Source: JALZCH01 sp036387315 (GTDB lineage Bacteria; Acidobacteriota; Blastocatellia; Pyrinomonadales; Pyrinomonadaceae). Taken from it: DNA of 64,000 nucleotides. Both the position numbers and the translations under genes were made by a program. Shown here in pieces: positions 41,401 through 50,704 of this stretch. The notes beneath the pieces were generated by a model, which searched no databases, had not been told where the DNA came from, and saw nothing but the letters and a program-made list of their open reading frames with translations. The DNA is taken from contig DASVTY010000003.1 of the NCBI GenBank assembly GCA_036387315.1, positions 1 to 64,000 on the forward strand, written 5' to 3'. Each line of letters opens with the position of its first letter. The first letter of the stretch is position 1.

Positions 41401-43803
41401 ATGAAAAGTAAGAATTTTATCCGCCGACTTGTTTTGCCTTGTGCCTTGCTCGCAATAGCTTGTTTACCTGTTTTAGCTATTCTGCGACACACGATCACAA
41501 ATTCGGATCAATTGCGGCAACAAGTAACGGCACCCGCTAACACCACGGGCGGCGACCTCAAGACTAAGAGCACAAATTTGGAAGGCGCAACCGTCATTTC
41601 GTCCGGCTCGGTCTTCACGCCCGTCGCCTCGAACGGCAAGATTGCTTTTAACAGTCTCCGCGCGGGAACCGGTGAGATTTTCACGATGAACCCCGACGGC
41701 ACAAACCAGACGAACATTTCCAACAATTCTGATGAAGATGTTTCCGGCGAGTGGTCGCCCGACGGCGGCAAGATTGCTTTTATCAGCGATAATAACGGCA
41801 ACATTGACATTTTCACGATGCAGGCGGACGGCTCGAATCAAACCCGCTTGACTTCAAATGGGTCTTTTGACGATACGCCGAGCTGGTCGCCGGACGGCGC
41901 AAAGATTGTTTTCGCGAGCGACCGCGACCGCAGCGGCTATGAAATTTATGTGATGAATGCGGACGGCTCGAATCAAACCCGCTTGACCAACAGTGCAGGA
42001 GTTGATTATTTCCCGAAGTTCTCGCCCGACGGCAGCAAAATTGCTTTTATCAGCCAAAGAAGCGGCAACGTAGAGATTTGGGTTATGAACGCGAACGGCT
42101 CAAACGCCGTCAATCTGACTAACAATTCCGCAGATGATTATGAGCTAACTTGGTCGCCGGACGGTTCGCGGATTGCCTTTACCAGCCACAGAAGCGGTAA
42201 CGGGGAAATATGGGTGATTAATTCGGACGGCAGCAATCCTGTTAATTTGACGAACAACACGGCAGACGATTATCAACCGGCGTGGTCTCCCGACGGGACA
42301 AAGATAGCTTTCACCAGTCAAAGAAATGATAACACCGACATCTATGTGATGAACTCCGACGGAAGCAATCCGGCGCGACTGACAACCGATGAGCAGGACA
42401 GCTATTTCCCGTCGTGGCAGCCGGTTCGCTCAAGCATTTCTGTCACGCCTGCAAGCAACGTCAACATCACATTCAGCAGCGTTACAAAAGCCGGTTACAC
42501 AACAGCCGCGCCTTTAACGCAATCGCAACTGAACACTTTGCCGCGCGGCTATAGCTTATTAGCAAATTCGCCGATGTATGACATTGAAACTTCGGCTTTG
42601 TATTCGGGAAGCATTAAAGTTGTTTTTAATGTTCCCAATATTGCCAATGCCGAGAATTGTTCTCAACTGAGAAGCTTGCATTATGAATCGGGAATGTGGA
42701 CGGCGAATACAAATGCTGTTCCCGTTTATAACAACAGCACGAAGATTTGCACTGTCGCGCAAACGGTTTCTTCTTTGTCCCCGTTTGTCGTCGTCCAGCC
42801 CAACAAATCAATTTCAGGACAAATCACTGTAAACGGCAATGCTTTGCCGAACGTCACGGTAAATTTAACCGGCTCTGCTTCGGCTTCCGTGCAAACGAAC
42901 AATTTCGGCAACTATTCTTTTTCGGAAGTACCGTCAATTGGTAATTACACTGTTACGCCATCGTCTGCTAATTATCAATTTACTCCGCCGTCGGCAGCTT
43001 TCGAAAATCTTCCTAGCGATCAAACGGCAAGCTTTACAGCAATGCAATGCTCGTTTTCGATTTCGCCAAACGGAACAAATGCCCCTGTCGCAGGCTCAAT
43101 TGAAACTGTTTCCGTCACTGCTGAGGAAGGCTGTCGGTGGACGGCTGTTTCCAATGACAATTGGATTACCGTGAGCGGCGGAACGCCCGGAAATGGAAAC
43201 GGAACTGTTTCCTACTCTGTGACCGCCAATAAGGAAGCACAAAGAACAGGAACAATCGCTATTGCAGGACAAAACTTTATCATCACGCAAGCCGGTGCCT
43301 CATACAACATCTCCGGTGCGGTGATCTACGGGACAACACCGGCAAACGAAGCTGCTAAATTTGTTTCAGGAGTGTTGATGTCGCCGACAAACGCTAATTC
43401 CGCCTCGGTAAATACCGATTCAAACGGCGCTTATCTGCTGAGCAATCTTTCCGCCGGACAATATACCGTGACGCCATCAAAAAGCGGACAAGCTAACGGC
43501 ATTTCGGTGTTTGACGCTACGCTCATCTTGCGCTGCGTTTCTGCCGGATCAGTGAACTGCGAATTAACTGCAAATCAGAAGATTGCAGCCGATGTAAACG
43601 GTGACAACAGCATCTCTCCGTTTGATGCAACGCTGATTTTGAGATATATAGCTGCCGGAGGAGCGAATGCCAATACCGGACAAGTCGGTAATTGGAAGTT
43701 CGATCCGGTTTCCCGTCCGTATCATCCTTTAAACAGCAATGTTTCGGGCGATAACTATACAGCCATTCTGGTTGGCGAAGTCAACGGCTCCTGGACTCCG
43801 TAA
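41401..43803 (+). CDS. Large secreted multidomain protein: PD40 propeller, BACON, dockerin-like end
   Basis: The 800-residue protein starts with a signal or anchor (LVLPCALLAIACLPVLAIL). Residues about 75-345 hold seven TolB/PD40-type repeats (SPDGGKIAFISDNNGNIDIF, SPDGTKIAFTSQR). A carboxypeptidase-regulatory-like or Ig-like segment follows (VNGNALPNVTVNLTGSA, about 480-550), then a BACON-type domain (CRWTAVSNDNWITVSGG near 575) and a second Ig-like module. The end has two dockerin-type calcium loops (SVFDATLILR and DVNGDNSISPFDATLILR, about 705-760). It has no C-terminal sorting motif. It is probably an extracellular binding protein. Confidence 0.85.
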   Translation: MKSKNFIRRLVLPCALLAIACLPVLAILRHTITNSDQLRQQVTAPANTTGGDLKTKSTNLEGATVISSGSVFTPVASNGKIAFNSLRAGTGEIFTMNPDGTNQTNISNNSDEDVSGEWSPDGGKIAFISDNNGNIDIFTMQADGSNQTRLTSNGSFDDTPSWSPDGAKIVFASDRDRSGYEIYVMNADGSNQTRLTNSAGVDYFPKFSPDGSKIAFISQRSGNVEIWVMNANGSNAVNLTNNSADDYELTWSPDGSRIAFTSHRSGNGEIWVINSDGSNPVNLTNNTADDYQPAWSPDGTKIAFTSQRNDNTDIYVMNSDGSNPARLTTDEQDSYFPSWQPVRSSISVTPASNVNITFSSVTKAGYTTAAPLTQSQLNTLPRGYSLLANSPMYDIETSALYSGSIKVVFNVPNIANAENCSQLRSLHYESGMWTANTNAVPVYNNSTKICTVAQTVSSLSPFVVVQPNKSISGQITVNGNALPNVTVNLTGSASASVQTNNFGNYSFSEVPSIGNYTVTPSSANYQFTPPSAAFENLPSDQTASFTAMQCSFSISPNGTNAPVAGSIETVSVTAEEGCRWTAVSNDNWITVSGGTPGNGNGTVSYSVTANKEAQRTGTIAIAGQNFIITQAGASYNISGAVIYGTTPANEAAKFVSGVLMSPTNANSASVNTDSNGAYLLSNLSAGQYTVTPSKSGQANGISVFDATLILRCVSAGSVNCELTANQKIAADVNGDNSISPFDATLILRYIAAGGANANTGQVGNWKFDPVSRPYHPLNSNVSGDNYTAILVGEVNGSWTP

Positions 43804-43807
43804 ACTA

Positions 43808-46285
43808 TTAAGAACCGGAGAGCTTCGCCCGTTCGGCTTCGCACATTTGTATTTGCTGGGTGAATTTATCAATTTGCCCGGCGTCGCGCGGCTGTAAAGC
43901 GTTTCGGTCGCGCAGCTCGACGAACGTTTGCAGGGTTTTTTGATAAGACGAAACGGCTTCATCCCAATTGTTGATTCGTTCGGCGGCTGAAAGTTTTTCG
44001 TCCCCAGCTTTGCGGGCAAACGCGATGGCGAATTTCTCGTGACACAATCCAACGTTCCGGCGATAAATATTATTTTCCGGGTCGCTTTCAGCCAAAGCGG
44101 ACATTAATTTCAACGCCTCGCGCGCGTTTTCAATACCTTGATTTGTATCTCCCGTGTTTGTAAACGCTTCGGATAAATCGGCGTGCGCGGTCGCCAGATC
44201 GAATTGCGCTTGTTTGTTTTGGCTGTCGTTGGCGGCAAATTCGCGGCGAATCGCAAACGCCTTTTGCCGGGCTTCGAGCGCCGCCGGGAAATTTCTAACG
44301 TTAGTCAAAACAATTCCGAGCTGAAAATAAGCATAACCGACTTCGCGGCGCGCTCTGGCGTTCGTCGTGTCATTTCGAGACAAATCTTCGAGAATTTCAA
44401 TCGCTTTGCGTAAATTATTTTCGGCTTCGGCGTAATTCTCGCCCGATGCCTCGCCGATTTTCGTAAAAGCGATGGCGACGCCGCGCCTTATTTTTCTGTC
44501 CGAAGTATTTTGAGCCGCCAGATTTTGCCGAATCGCTAGCGTTTTCCGGTAACTGTCAAGTCTTTCCGCCGCCGCATCAGGAGTTCGGCTCAAACCATCG
44601 CCGAGCGTTTCGTATGCGCGCGCAAATTCGTCCTGCGCTGCAAAGTTTTGCGGATTTTTGTCGGCTAATCGAGCGAAAATTTCGAGCGAGCGGCGATAAT
44701 GATTGATGCATTCAGCCGTATTGCCTTTGACTTCGGCAATGTCGCCGAGCGCGCGGTAAATTCGCCCGTATCCCATTTCCGCTTCGGTTGTCAGTTGATT
44801 TTCGGGCAATTGCTCGTAAATTGCGGAGGCTTTTTGATAACTGGCGAGCGCGCCCGCCGTGTCGCCGAGATTTGCCGAATACGGATTTCCCTGAATATCG
44901 CCGATTTTTTCGTAAGCCGTCGCCAATTCGATTTTGAGTCCCGCGTCGGCGTCGCCGCTTTCCTGCGCCAAACTGTCCAGATAATTTAAGGCTTTGTTGA
45001 CGATAAGCTGTCTGGTCGGCGTCGAGCCTTGCAGATTCTGCACGGAATCGTGGATTTCAAACATCAGCGAATTGGCAAGCTGTCGAACCTCGCCGAAACG
45101 TTTTTCCGCGCGAACGCGCTGTTGTTCGGCGCGCCTCGACTGCCAAACGGTCGCCGCGACACCGCCAATTAAAACCAGCAAAATCAAGAGCGCGGCGGAA
45201 ACTCCTAATTTATTTCGCCGAACGAATTTTGCCGTTCGATAAGAAAAAGTGTTCGGGCGCGCGCCGACAGTCTGCCCGCGCAAATAGCGTTCAAGATCAT
45301 CGGCAAATTGTTCGACTGATTTGTAGCGGCGTTCGGGTTCTTCGTCAAGAGCCGTGAGCAAAATAGCGTCCAATTCGGTTTTCGGTTTGTGCGTTAAATA
45401 ACCGGGTTCGCGGCGCTCGAAACGGTTGTTTTTGACGAGTTCGTAAAGAACGATTCCCAGACTGTAAACGTCCGAAGCCGTCGTCACGGGCGCGCCGCGT
45501 TTTTGTTCGGGCGAAGCGTAAGCCGGTGTCAGAGCGCGAAAAACGGTCGCCGTTTGATCTTTGTCGGACAAACTTTCGTCCAATATTTTCGCCAGCCCGA
45601 AATCCAGCAATTTCGGTTCGCCTTCGGCAGTGACTAGAACGTTTGAAGGCTTGATGTCGCGATGAACGACGAGATTGCGGTGCGCATAAGAAACCGCCGA
45701 ACAGATTTTTAAAAATAATTTGAGCTTTTCTTCAAGCGCGAGATTATGGTTTTGGGCAAATTCGGCGAGCGGCTCGCCTTCGATATATTCCATCACGAGA
45801 AACGGCTCGCCGTTTTCGGAAACGCCGCCGTCAAGAAGCCGCGCGATGTTCGGGTGATTCAAAGAAGCCAAAATCTGTCGTTCGCGGCGAAAACGGCGTT
45901 CCGATTCCGGGTCGAAAATTGTTTGGCGGACGATTTTGAGCGCAGCTTGCTGCTCAAATTCGCCGTCCGTGCGTTCGGCGAGAAAAACCGCGCCCATCCC
46001 GCCGCGTCCGATTTCGCGAATAATCCTGTAATGTCCGAATTGCTTGCCGGCGATTTGCGGTTCTTCGCCGTCGGGTAGAATTTTAGCGGCGTAAGAGTCG
46101 GCGCTTTTTTCCAGGAAACTTTCCGCTTCGGCTTCAAGCGAAAGCAGCGAATCAATCTCGGCTCGTAAATCAATGTCATCGCCGCAAAATTCGGCGAGCC
46201 AGAGTTCACGTTCCTGACCGGACATCTGCGACGCCTCAATGACGGCTTCTTCAATTTTTTCCCATTTTTCTTGAATCGAATTCAT
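43808..46285 (-). CDS. Membrane Ser/Thr protein kinase with TPR sensor region
   Basis: The 825-residue protein has a PknB-like kinase domain (about 80-345): GRGGMGAVFLAER, the lysine in ALKIVRQ, VVHRDIKPSNVLV, LLDFGLAKI and ALTPAYASPEQ. One membrane helix follows (SAALLILLVLIGGVAATVW, about 360-378). The 430-residue extracytoplasmic part is a chain of TPR-like helices (LATAYEKIGDIQG, VGYAYFQLGIVLTNV). A GGAG site precedes the ATG. An ECF sigma factor gene ends 49 bp upstream on the same strand, so the two are probably one operon and the kinase may control that sigma factor. Confidence 0.93.
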   Translation of the reverse strand: MNSIQEKWEKIEEAVIEASQMSGQERELWLAEFCGDDIDLRAEIDSLLSLEAEAESFLEKSADSYAAKILPDGEEPQIAGKQFGHYRIIREIGRGGMGAVFLAERTDGEFEQQAALKIVRQTIFDPESERRFRRERQILASLNHPNIARLLDGGVSENGEPFLVMEYIEGEPLAEFAQNHNLALEEKLKLFLKICSAVSYAHRNLVVHRDIKPSNVLVTAEGEPKLLDFGLAKILDESLSDKDQTATVFRALTPAYASPEQKRGAPVTTASDVYSLGIVLYELVKNNRFERREPGYLTHKPKTELDAILLTALDEEPERRYKSVEQFADDLERYLRGQTVGARPNTFSYRTAKFVRRNKLGVSAALLILLVLIGGVAATVWQSRRAEQQRVRAEKRFGEVRQLANSLMFEIHDSVQNLQGSTPTRQLIVNKALNYLDSLAQESGDADAGLKIELATAYEKIGDIQGNPYSANLGDTAGALASYQKASAIYEQLPENQLTTEAEMGYGRIYRALGDIAEVKGNTAECINHYRRSLEIFARLADKNPQNFAAQDEFARAYETLGDGLSRTPDAAAERLDSYRKTLAIRQNLAAQNTSDRKIRRGVAIAFTKIGEASGENYAEAENNLRKAIEILEDLSRNDTTNARARREVGYAYFQLGIVLTNVRNFPAALEARQKAFAIRREFAANDSQNKQAQFDLATAHADLSEAFTNTGDTNQGIENAREALKLMSALAESDPENNIYRRNVGLCHEKFAIAFARKAGDEKLSAAERINNWDEAVSSYQKTLQTFVELRDRNALQPRDAGQIDKFTQQIQMCEAERAKLSGS

Positions 46286-46334
46286 TTCAACTCCGTCTCC
46301 AAATTTTGTGAGCGCGGTTGAGAATTCTTCTTTT

Positions 46335-46928
46335 TCAAACGGTGGGCTTTTGATGCTGCGTCAGTTCTCTGTAAAGCCAGAGCTTGGCGAAATGCCAGTC
46401 GCGGCGCACTGTTTTTTCCGTGACGCCCAAAACTTCGGCGATTTCGGCTTCGGTCAAACCGCCGAAAAATCGCATATCAACCACGCGGCATTTGCGCTCG
46501 TCAATCGCTTCGAGCCGGGCGAGCGCCTCGTCAAGCTCGAGCAAATCGGCGGCAGATTGTTCCGGTAGAATGTCAATGTCTTCAATCGCAAATCTTTGAG
46601 CCGCGCCGCCGCGTTTTTCGGCATTGTGCTGACGCGCGTAATCAACCAAGATTCGCCGCATCACGCGCGACGCCAGAGCGTAAAAATGCGTGCGGTTTTC
46701 GACAGCCAGCGCGGTCTGCCCGATCATTCGCAAATATGCTTCGTGAACCAGCGCCGTCGGCTGCAAAGTGTGTTCGCCGCCGCGCGATTCGCGGCGCAGA
46801 TAAGCGCGAGCCGAGCGTTTCAGTTCGTCATAAACGAGCGGAAACAATCTGTCCGCCGCGCTTTTATCGCCCGCGCGCCATTCCTCCAAAATCTGCGTAA
46901 CTTCGTGCTGCGCTCGTTCGTCCGCCAT
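46335..46928 (-). CDS. ECF-family RNA polymerase sigma factor
   Basis: The 197-residue protein has sigma region 2 (LFPLVYDELKRSARAYLRRE, TALVHEAYLRMI, ASRVMRRILVDYAR) and region 4 with a helix-turn-helix (LTEAEIAEVLGVTEKTVRRDW). It belongs to the ECF group usually found beside TPR Ser/Thr kinases rather than anti-sigma factors. It has no membrane segment. It precedes the kinase gene on the same strand. Confidence 0.92.
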   Translation of the reverse strand: MADERAQHEVTQILEEWRAGDKSAADRLFPLVYDELKRSARAYLRRESRGGEHTLQPTALVHEAYLRMIGQTALAVENRTHFYALASRVMRRILVDYARQHNAEKRGGAAQRFAIEDIDILPEQSAADLLELDEALARLEAIDERKCRVVDMRFFGGLTEAEIAEVLGVTEKTVRRDWHFAKLWLYRELTQHQKPTV

Positions 46929-47197
46929 AACTTAATGCGGGAATAATAACCGAAAACGGACACGGGCAAAAACATTTTTTTTAAAAAGTTAATCGGTTAC
47001 GAAAAATTAGTGAGCAGGATGTCAGAATCGTATCGGCGGAAGCATTCGTTTATTACCGTTTTGCGGATGTTTTCGCCGGTCAAATCGTAATTCTGGAAGT
47101 TTTCAGCAAAAGATTTAATTTCGCAAATCCGGTTCGAGTGATGAATTTAAACGTAGAAACCAAAGATGCAGATTTTGTCGCTTCACCTTAAAGAAGA
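46929..47197. other. Intergenic stretch, nothing recognised
   Basis: About 270 bp upstream of the ECF gene contains no gene or heptamer hairpin. It probably contains the promoter of the ECF-kinase operon. Confidence 0.4.
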
Positions 47198-47234
47198 AAA
47201 GGCAGGATTACTTGAAACTGTAATCCTGCCTTTT
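47197..47234 (-). terminator. Strong terminator downstream of SRP RNA
   Basis: A perfect 14-bp stem (AAAAGGCAGGATTA with TAATCCTGCCTTTT) and a 10-nt loop, with T-rich flanks on both strands. It lies 21 nt past the SRP RNA 3' end and should end its transcript. Confidence 0.9.
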
Positions 47235-47255
47235 CTTTTAATTTAAACTTGGGAA

Positions 47256-47354
47256 GGCTCCAGACTAACCCGCAACACACGCTGCTACTGCTGCCGTTGC
47301 TCGGTTCCCCGCCTAGCGGATTCACAACGCATACGTTGTGCGGAGTCTGAAGCC
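47256..47354 (-). ncRNA. ffs: Signal recognition particle RNA, small bacterial type (4.5S)
   Basis: The minus strand folds into one long hairpin of 99 nt. Ends GGCTTCAGACT and AGTCTGGAGCC pair over 11 bp, with one G-U. The apical part has the SRP core: TAGG on the 5' side, a CGG stem, the GGAA tetraloop, CCG, and AGCAA on the 3' side, which together form the Ffh-binding site. A terminator follows and a tRNA-Ser gene lies upstream. SRP RNA targets membrane proteins with Ffh. The call rests on this core and the closed hairpin. Confidence 0.88.
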
Positions 47355-47401
47355 ATAAAAGAAATCTCAAATTGAACATTTGAAATCTCAAATCTTTCTG
47401 A

Positions 47402-47488
47402 CGGAAAGGGTGGGATTCGAACCCACGGAACCCTTTCGAGTTCACAGCATTTCCAATGCTGCCAATTCAACCACTCTTGCACCTTTCC
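47402..47488 (-). tRNA. tRNA-Ser (anticodon GGA)
   Basis: An 87-nt class II tRNA on the minus strand. Acceptor GGAAAGG/CCTTTCC, D arm GAGTGGTTGAATTGGC, anticodon stem CAGCA/TGCTG with loop TTGGAAA (anticodon GGA, reading TCC and TCT), long variable arm AACTCGAAAGGGTT, and T arm GTGGGTTCGAATCCCAC. CCA is not encoded. Confidence 0.95.
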
Positions 47489-47508
47489 GCATTTAAAAAA
47501 TTAAATTG

Positions 47509-48267
47509 TCAAATTACCGGCACGAGCGGTTTCTCGCCCACAACTTCAGGTTCAATCTCTTTGTCGCTCGACAACCAGACGTAAAACGCGCCCGCCGCAA
47601 TCGCCCCCACAATCGGCGCAATCCAAAACAGCCAAAGCTGCATAAGCGGCGTCCCGCCGACAAAAACTGCAACGCCCGTGCTGCGCGCCGGATTAACCGA
47701 AGTGTTCGTCACCGGAATCGAAATCAGGTGAATCAAAGTCAAACCCAATCCGATGGCAATCGGCGCAAAACCCTGCGGTGCGCGCGTGTGCGTTGATCCC
47801 AGAATGATGACTAAAAACGCAAATGTCAAAACGACTTCCGCGACAAAAGCCGCAACGAGCGTATAACCGCCGGGCGAAAAAGCGTCGTAACCGTTTGTCG
47901 CAAAAGCTCCGGCTTTGGTCGCGTCTATCGCAAAACCGGCTTTGCCGCTGGCGATAACGTACAAAATGCCCGCCCCGGAAATCGCACCTAAAACCTGCGC
48001 GATGATGTACGGCAAAATCTCCGCCGCAGGAAATCGCTTGCCAGCCCATAATCCGAGCGTCACAGCCGGATTAAAATGCCCGCCGGAAATATGTCCGACG
48101 GCATAAGCCATCGTTAAAACCGTCAGCCCGAAAGCGAGCGAAACTCCCGCAAAAGCGATTCCCAGATTAGGAGCGAAAACCGCCGCTAGAACCGCGCTGC
48201 CGCAGCCTCCCAACACGAGCCACAAAGTTCCGATGAACTCTGCCGATAATTTTTTGACCAAAGACAT
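47509..48267 (-). CDS. aqpZ: Aquaporin Z family channel (MIP)
   Basis: The ATG at 48267 follows AGGAGGAG; the longer frame runs into the tRNA-Ser gene. The 252-residue protein has six membrane helices and two pore NPA motifs (GGHFNPAVTLG and TSVNPARSTG). The first half matches AqpZ (SAEFIGTLWLVLGGCGSAVLAA). Ser/Thr next to the second NPA and the small pore residues fit a water channel rather than glycerol facilitator GlpF. The last 20 residues are an acidic tail. Confidence 0.93.
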   Translation of the reverse strand: MSLVKKLSAEFIGTLWLVLGGCGSAVLAAVFAPNLGIAFAGVSLAFGLTVLTMAYAVGHISGGHFNPAVTLGLWAGKRFPAAEILPYIIAQVLGAISGAGILYVIASGKAGFAIDATKAGAFATNGYDAFSPGGYTLVAAFVAEVVLTFAFLVIILGSTHTRAPQGFAPIAIGLGLTLIHLISIPVTNTSVNPARSTGVAVFVGGTPLMQLWLFWIAPIVGAIAAGAFYVWLSSDKEIEPEVVGEKPLVPVI

Positions 48268-48347
48268 TGAAAACTCCTCCTGAAAATTCAACTTTCTCGC
48301 GAGAGTGAGTTTTACCGCTTTTGTGATGGCTGCTGCGTGAAGGCAGA

Positions 48348-48437
<90 letters not shown>

Positions 48438-48460
48438 GTAAACGAAAACACAAGCAGAAT

Positions 48461-48964
48461 TTAACCTTCCGCCTGAATTCGTTTTTCGCTTCTGCGGCGC
48501 TGAAAAAATTCCTGCATTAATTGTCTGCATTCATTTTCCAAAACGCCGGAAACGATTTCTATTTTGTGATTCAAAGAACTGTTGTCGCAAATCTGAAAAT
48601 GCGTGCGAACTGCGCCGAAGCGTTCATCCGGCGCGCCGTAAACAAGCCGTCTAACTCGCGCTTGAATCAATGCGCCAGCGCACATCGCGCACGGTTCAAT
48701 CGTCGAGTAAATGGTCGCGCCGGTCAGACGATAATTTCCGACGGCTGCGGCTGCATCGCGCAAAGCGACGATTTCGGCGTGCGCCGCCGGGTCGCAATGC
48801 GTTCGGGTGCGGTTTCCGGCTGTCGCCAAAAGCTCGCCTTCGCTCGAAACGACGCACGCGCCGATTGGGATTTCGTCCAGCTCGGCGGCGGCAAACAGCG
48901 CGGCGTTTATCGCTTCGCGCATCCAATCCGCATCATCAAACTTTTTGTCAAAATTGCCGTTCAC
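48461..48964 (-). CDS. tadA: tRNA-specific adenosine deaminase TadA
   Basis: This zinc enzyme deaminates A34 to inosine in tRNA-Arg(ACG). I chose a GTG at 48964 so that the 167-residue protein starts near the usual N-terminus (DADWMREAINAAL); the frame extends 83 more codons upstream without homology-like sequence. An ATG at 48922 is also possible. Zinc motifs are HAEIVAL and EPCAMCAGAL, with the catalytic Glu in HAE. RLVYGAPDERFGAV matches the C-terminal part. No good ribosome binding site is visible, so the start is uncertain. Confidence 0.85.
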   Translation of the reverse strand: MNGNFDKKFDDADWMREAINAALFAAAELDEIPIGACVVSSEGELLATAGNRTRTHCDPAAHAEIVALRDAAAAVGNYRLTGATIYSTIEPCAMCAGALIQARVRRLVYGAPDERFGAVRTHFQICDNSSLNHKIEIVSGVLENECRQLMQEFFQRRRSEKRIQAEG

Positions 48965-49154
48965 AGTAGAAGACAATGCCCGCCAAAGGGCGCAAATTGC
49001 AAGTATAGGTTTCGCCGCAAACAGTGTCAAGCAACGGTTTTTTGCGGCAAAGCCTTGTTTGGCTGTTGCTGTGGGTGTAGAATTTAATTTGAGTTTGTCG
49101 CTCGGAAAACGGCACGCTCGCTTGTCTTTTAAAGACTTTTTAGGGCTGTAAGTA

Positions 49155-50114
49155 ATGAAAGAAATCGTGTCGGAAAGTCGGATTAACACCACACTTCCCG
49201 GCGAAACAAACAAAAAAACCGGTCGAATGCCAGTTTCTCCCTCCGCTGCACCGCAATCCGAACCGTCAAATAACGAGCAAATTACGCCGAATCCGGTCGC
49301 AGCCCCGCTGCATATGACCTCGACCGAGTTTACGACGGCGATGGTGCATTTTTATCGCGGCGAGATTCAGCGTTCAAACACCTGGCGCAACCGTCTCGAT
49401 ACGACTACGAATTGGGCGGTTTTAACAACCGGCGCAACGCTTTCATTCGTTTTCAGTTCGGCGGCTAATCCGGCGTTCGTGATTCCGATTAACTCGGTTC
49501 TAGTCGCGTTTTTTATGTTTATGGAAGCCCGGCGCTATCGTTATTACGAGGTCTGGGCTGGGCGAGTCCGCGTTCTTGAAACCGGCTATTTTGCGCCGAT
49601 GCTCTCCGCTATGCACACGCCGACAGACAAAGAATGGGCGGAACATCTTTCGGCGGATTTGATGTCGCCGCATTTTAACATCAGCGAATGGGAGGCAATC
49701 GGACGCCGCCTTCGGAGCAATTACATCTGGATTTTTATCCTGTTGGCGTTGAGCTACAATCTGAAAGTTTACATTCACCCGTTTCCCGCGCCGGATTTGG
49801 ATACTTTTGTCAAACGCGCCGAAGTCGGACTTGCGCCGGGTTGGTTTGTCTTTACGGCGGGAATCTTTTTTAACGCGCTGTTGTTTTTCCTAGCCATTTT
49901 TACGCTCAAGCTCAAAGAGTCGAAATCCGAAGTCTTGCCGCACAGCGAGCTTTCATGGCATCCGCTGCGCCGTGTGTCGGATTGGACGCGCAACGTTGCC
50001 ATCCGCCGTCACGATTCGCCCACAACTCGCCGGGCAAAACGCGCCCGCCAGCGTGTTCGACAATCCGCCGCCGATATTCACAGAACGGAATTTCCAAACC
50101 GGGCGGAAAAATAA
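49155..50114 (+). CDS. DUF2270-type membrane protein
   Basis: The 319-residue protein has a 50-residue Pro/Ser-rich start, then MVHFYRGEIQRSNTWRNRLDTTTNWAVLTTGATLSFVF, PINSVLVAFFMFMEARRYRYYEVW and VLETGYFAPML. This is the pattern of the DUF2270 integral membrane family. Four hydrophobic segments: about 88-108, 112-130, 190-210 and 228-252. The last 60 residues are basic and Arg-rich. The biochemical role is unknown. It is divergent from tadA. Confidence 0.85.
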   Translation: MKEIVSESRINTTLPGETNKKTGRMPVSPSAAPQSEPSNNEQITPNPVAAPLHMTSTEFTTAMVHFYRGEIQRSNTWRNRLDTTTNWAVLTTGATLSFVFSSAANPAFVIPINSVLVAFFMFMEARRYRYYEVWAGRVRVLETGYFAPMLSAMHTPTDKEWAEHLSADLMSPHFNISEWEAIGRRLRSNYIWIFILLALSYNLKVYIHPFPAPDLDTFVKRAEVGLAPGWFVFTAGIFFNALLFFLAIFTLKLKESKSEVLPHSELSWHPLRRVSDWTRNVAIRRHDSPTTRRAKRARQRVRQSAADIHRTEFPNRAEK

Positions 50115-50146
50115 CCGCCACGCAAAAAACAATCTCTTTTTGTTTT

Positions 50147-50602
50147 CTAACTTGAAAGTTTTGCTTTCACGGTTTCGCTGACGGCGCGTCCGTCCGCATT
50201 TTTTCCGGCTAATTTCGGCATTACGGCTTTCATCACCGCGCCCATATCTTTCGGCGACGAAGCTCCGGTTTCGGCAATCGCTTCCGTAACGGCGCGTTCG
50301 ATTTCTTCCGGCGAAGCGGCTTGCGGCAAATATGTTTCGATCACGGCAAGCTCGGTTTTTTCCTTTTCGGCTAATTCTGCACGTCCGGCTTTTTCGTATT
50401 GCTCTATCGAATCGCGGCGCTGTTTGACGAGCGATTGCAGGATTTTCGTCGTTTCTTCGTCGGAAATCACCGCGCCCTGCTCTTTTTCCTTTTCGCGCAC
50501 CATAATCGCGGCTTTGACCATTCTCAATGCCGAAGTCTTTTCCGCATCTCTCGCCTTCATCGCGGCGGTTAAATCAGTAATAATCTTTTCTTTTAAACTC
50601 AT
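50147..50602 (-). CDS. GatB/YqeY domain protein
   Basis: The 151-residue protein starts LKEKIITDLTAAMKARDAEKTSALRMVKAAI, and ends in GKNADGRAVSETVKAKLS, the typical YqeY layout of two helical lobes. It resembles the tail domain of GatB, the amidotransferase subunit that converts Glu-tRNA-Gln to Gln-tRNA-Gln, but the role of stand-alone YqeY is unclear. CGGAG precedes the ATG. Confidence 0.92.
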   Translation of the reverse strand: MSLKEKIITDLTAAMKARDAEKTSALRMVKAAIMVREKEKEQGAVISDEETTKILQSLVKQRRDSIEQYEKAGRAELAEKEKTELAVIETYLPQAASPEEIERAVTEAIAETGASSPKDMGAVMKAVMPKLAGKNADGRAVSETVKAKLSS

Positions 50603-50625
50603 TTTAAACTCCGTTTTAATAACAA

Positions 50626-50695
50626 CAAGTTTACAGTTGACGGTTTAATTTCGGAAACTATCAACTATTAACTGATAACTATCAACCGTTTTGCA
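50626..50695. repeat. Heptamer inverted-repeat element (AACTATC words), copy B
   Basis: The right arm 50656-50690 is five words in AACTATC register (AACTATC, AACTATT, AACTGAT, AACTATC, AACCGTT). The left arm is a shorter complementary piece (GTTTACA, GTTGACG, GTTTAAT). The loop-distal AACCGTTTTGCA is the complement of a sequence in 31380-31460. It lies between yqeY and cutA. Confidence 0.85.
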
Positions 50696-50704
50696 GATAT
50701 TTTT

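Noticed and set aside
47188..47445. Small minus-strand reading frame of 85 codons
   Set aside because: It starts inside tRNA-Ser and runs through the SRP RNA, so it is a non-coding shadow.
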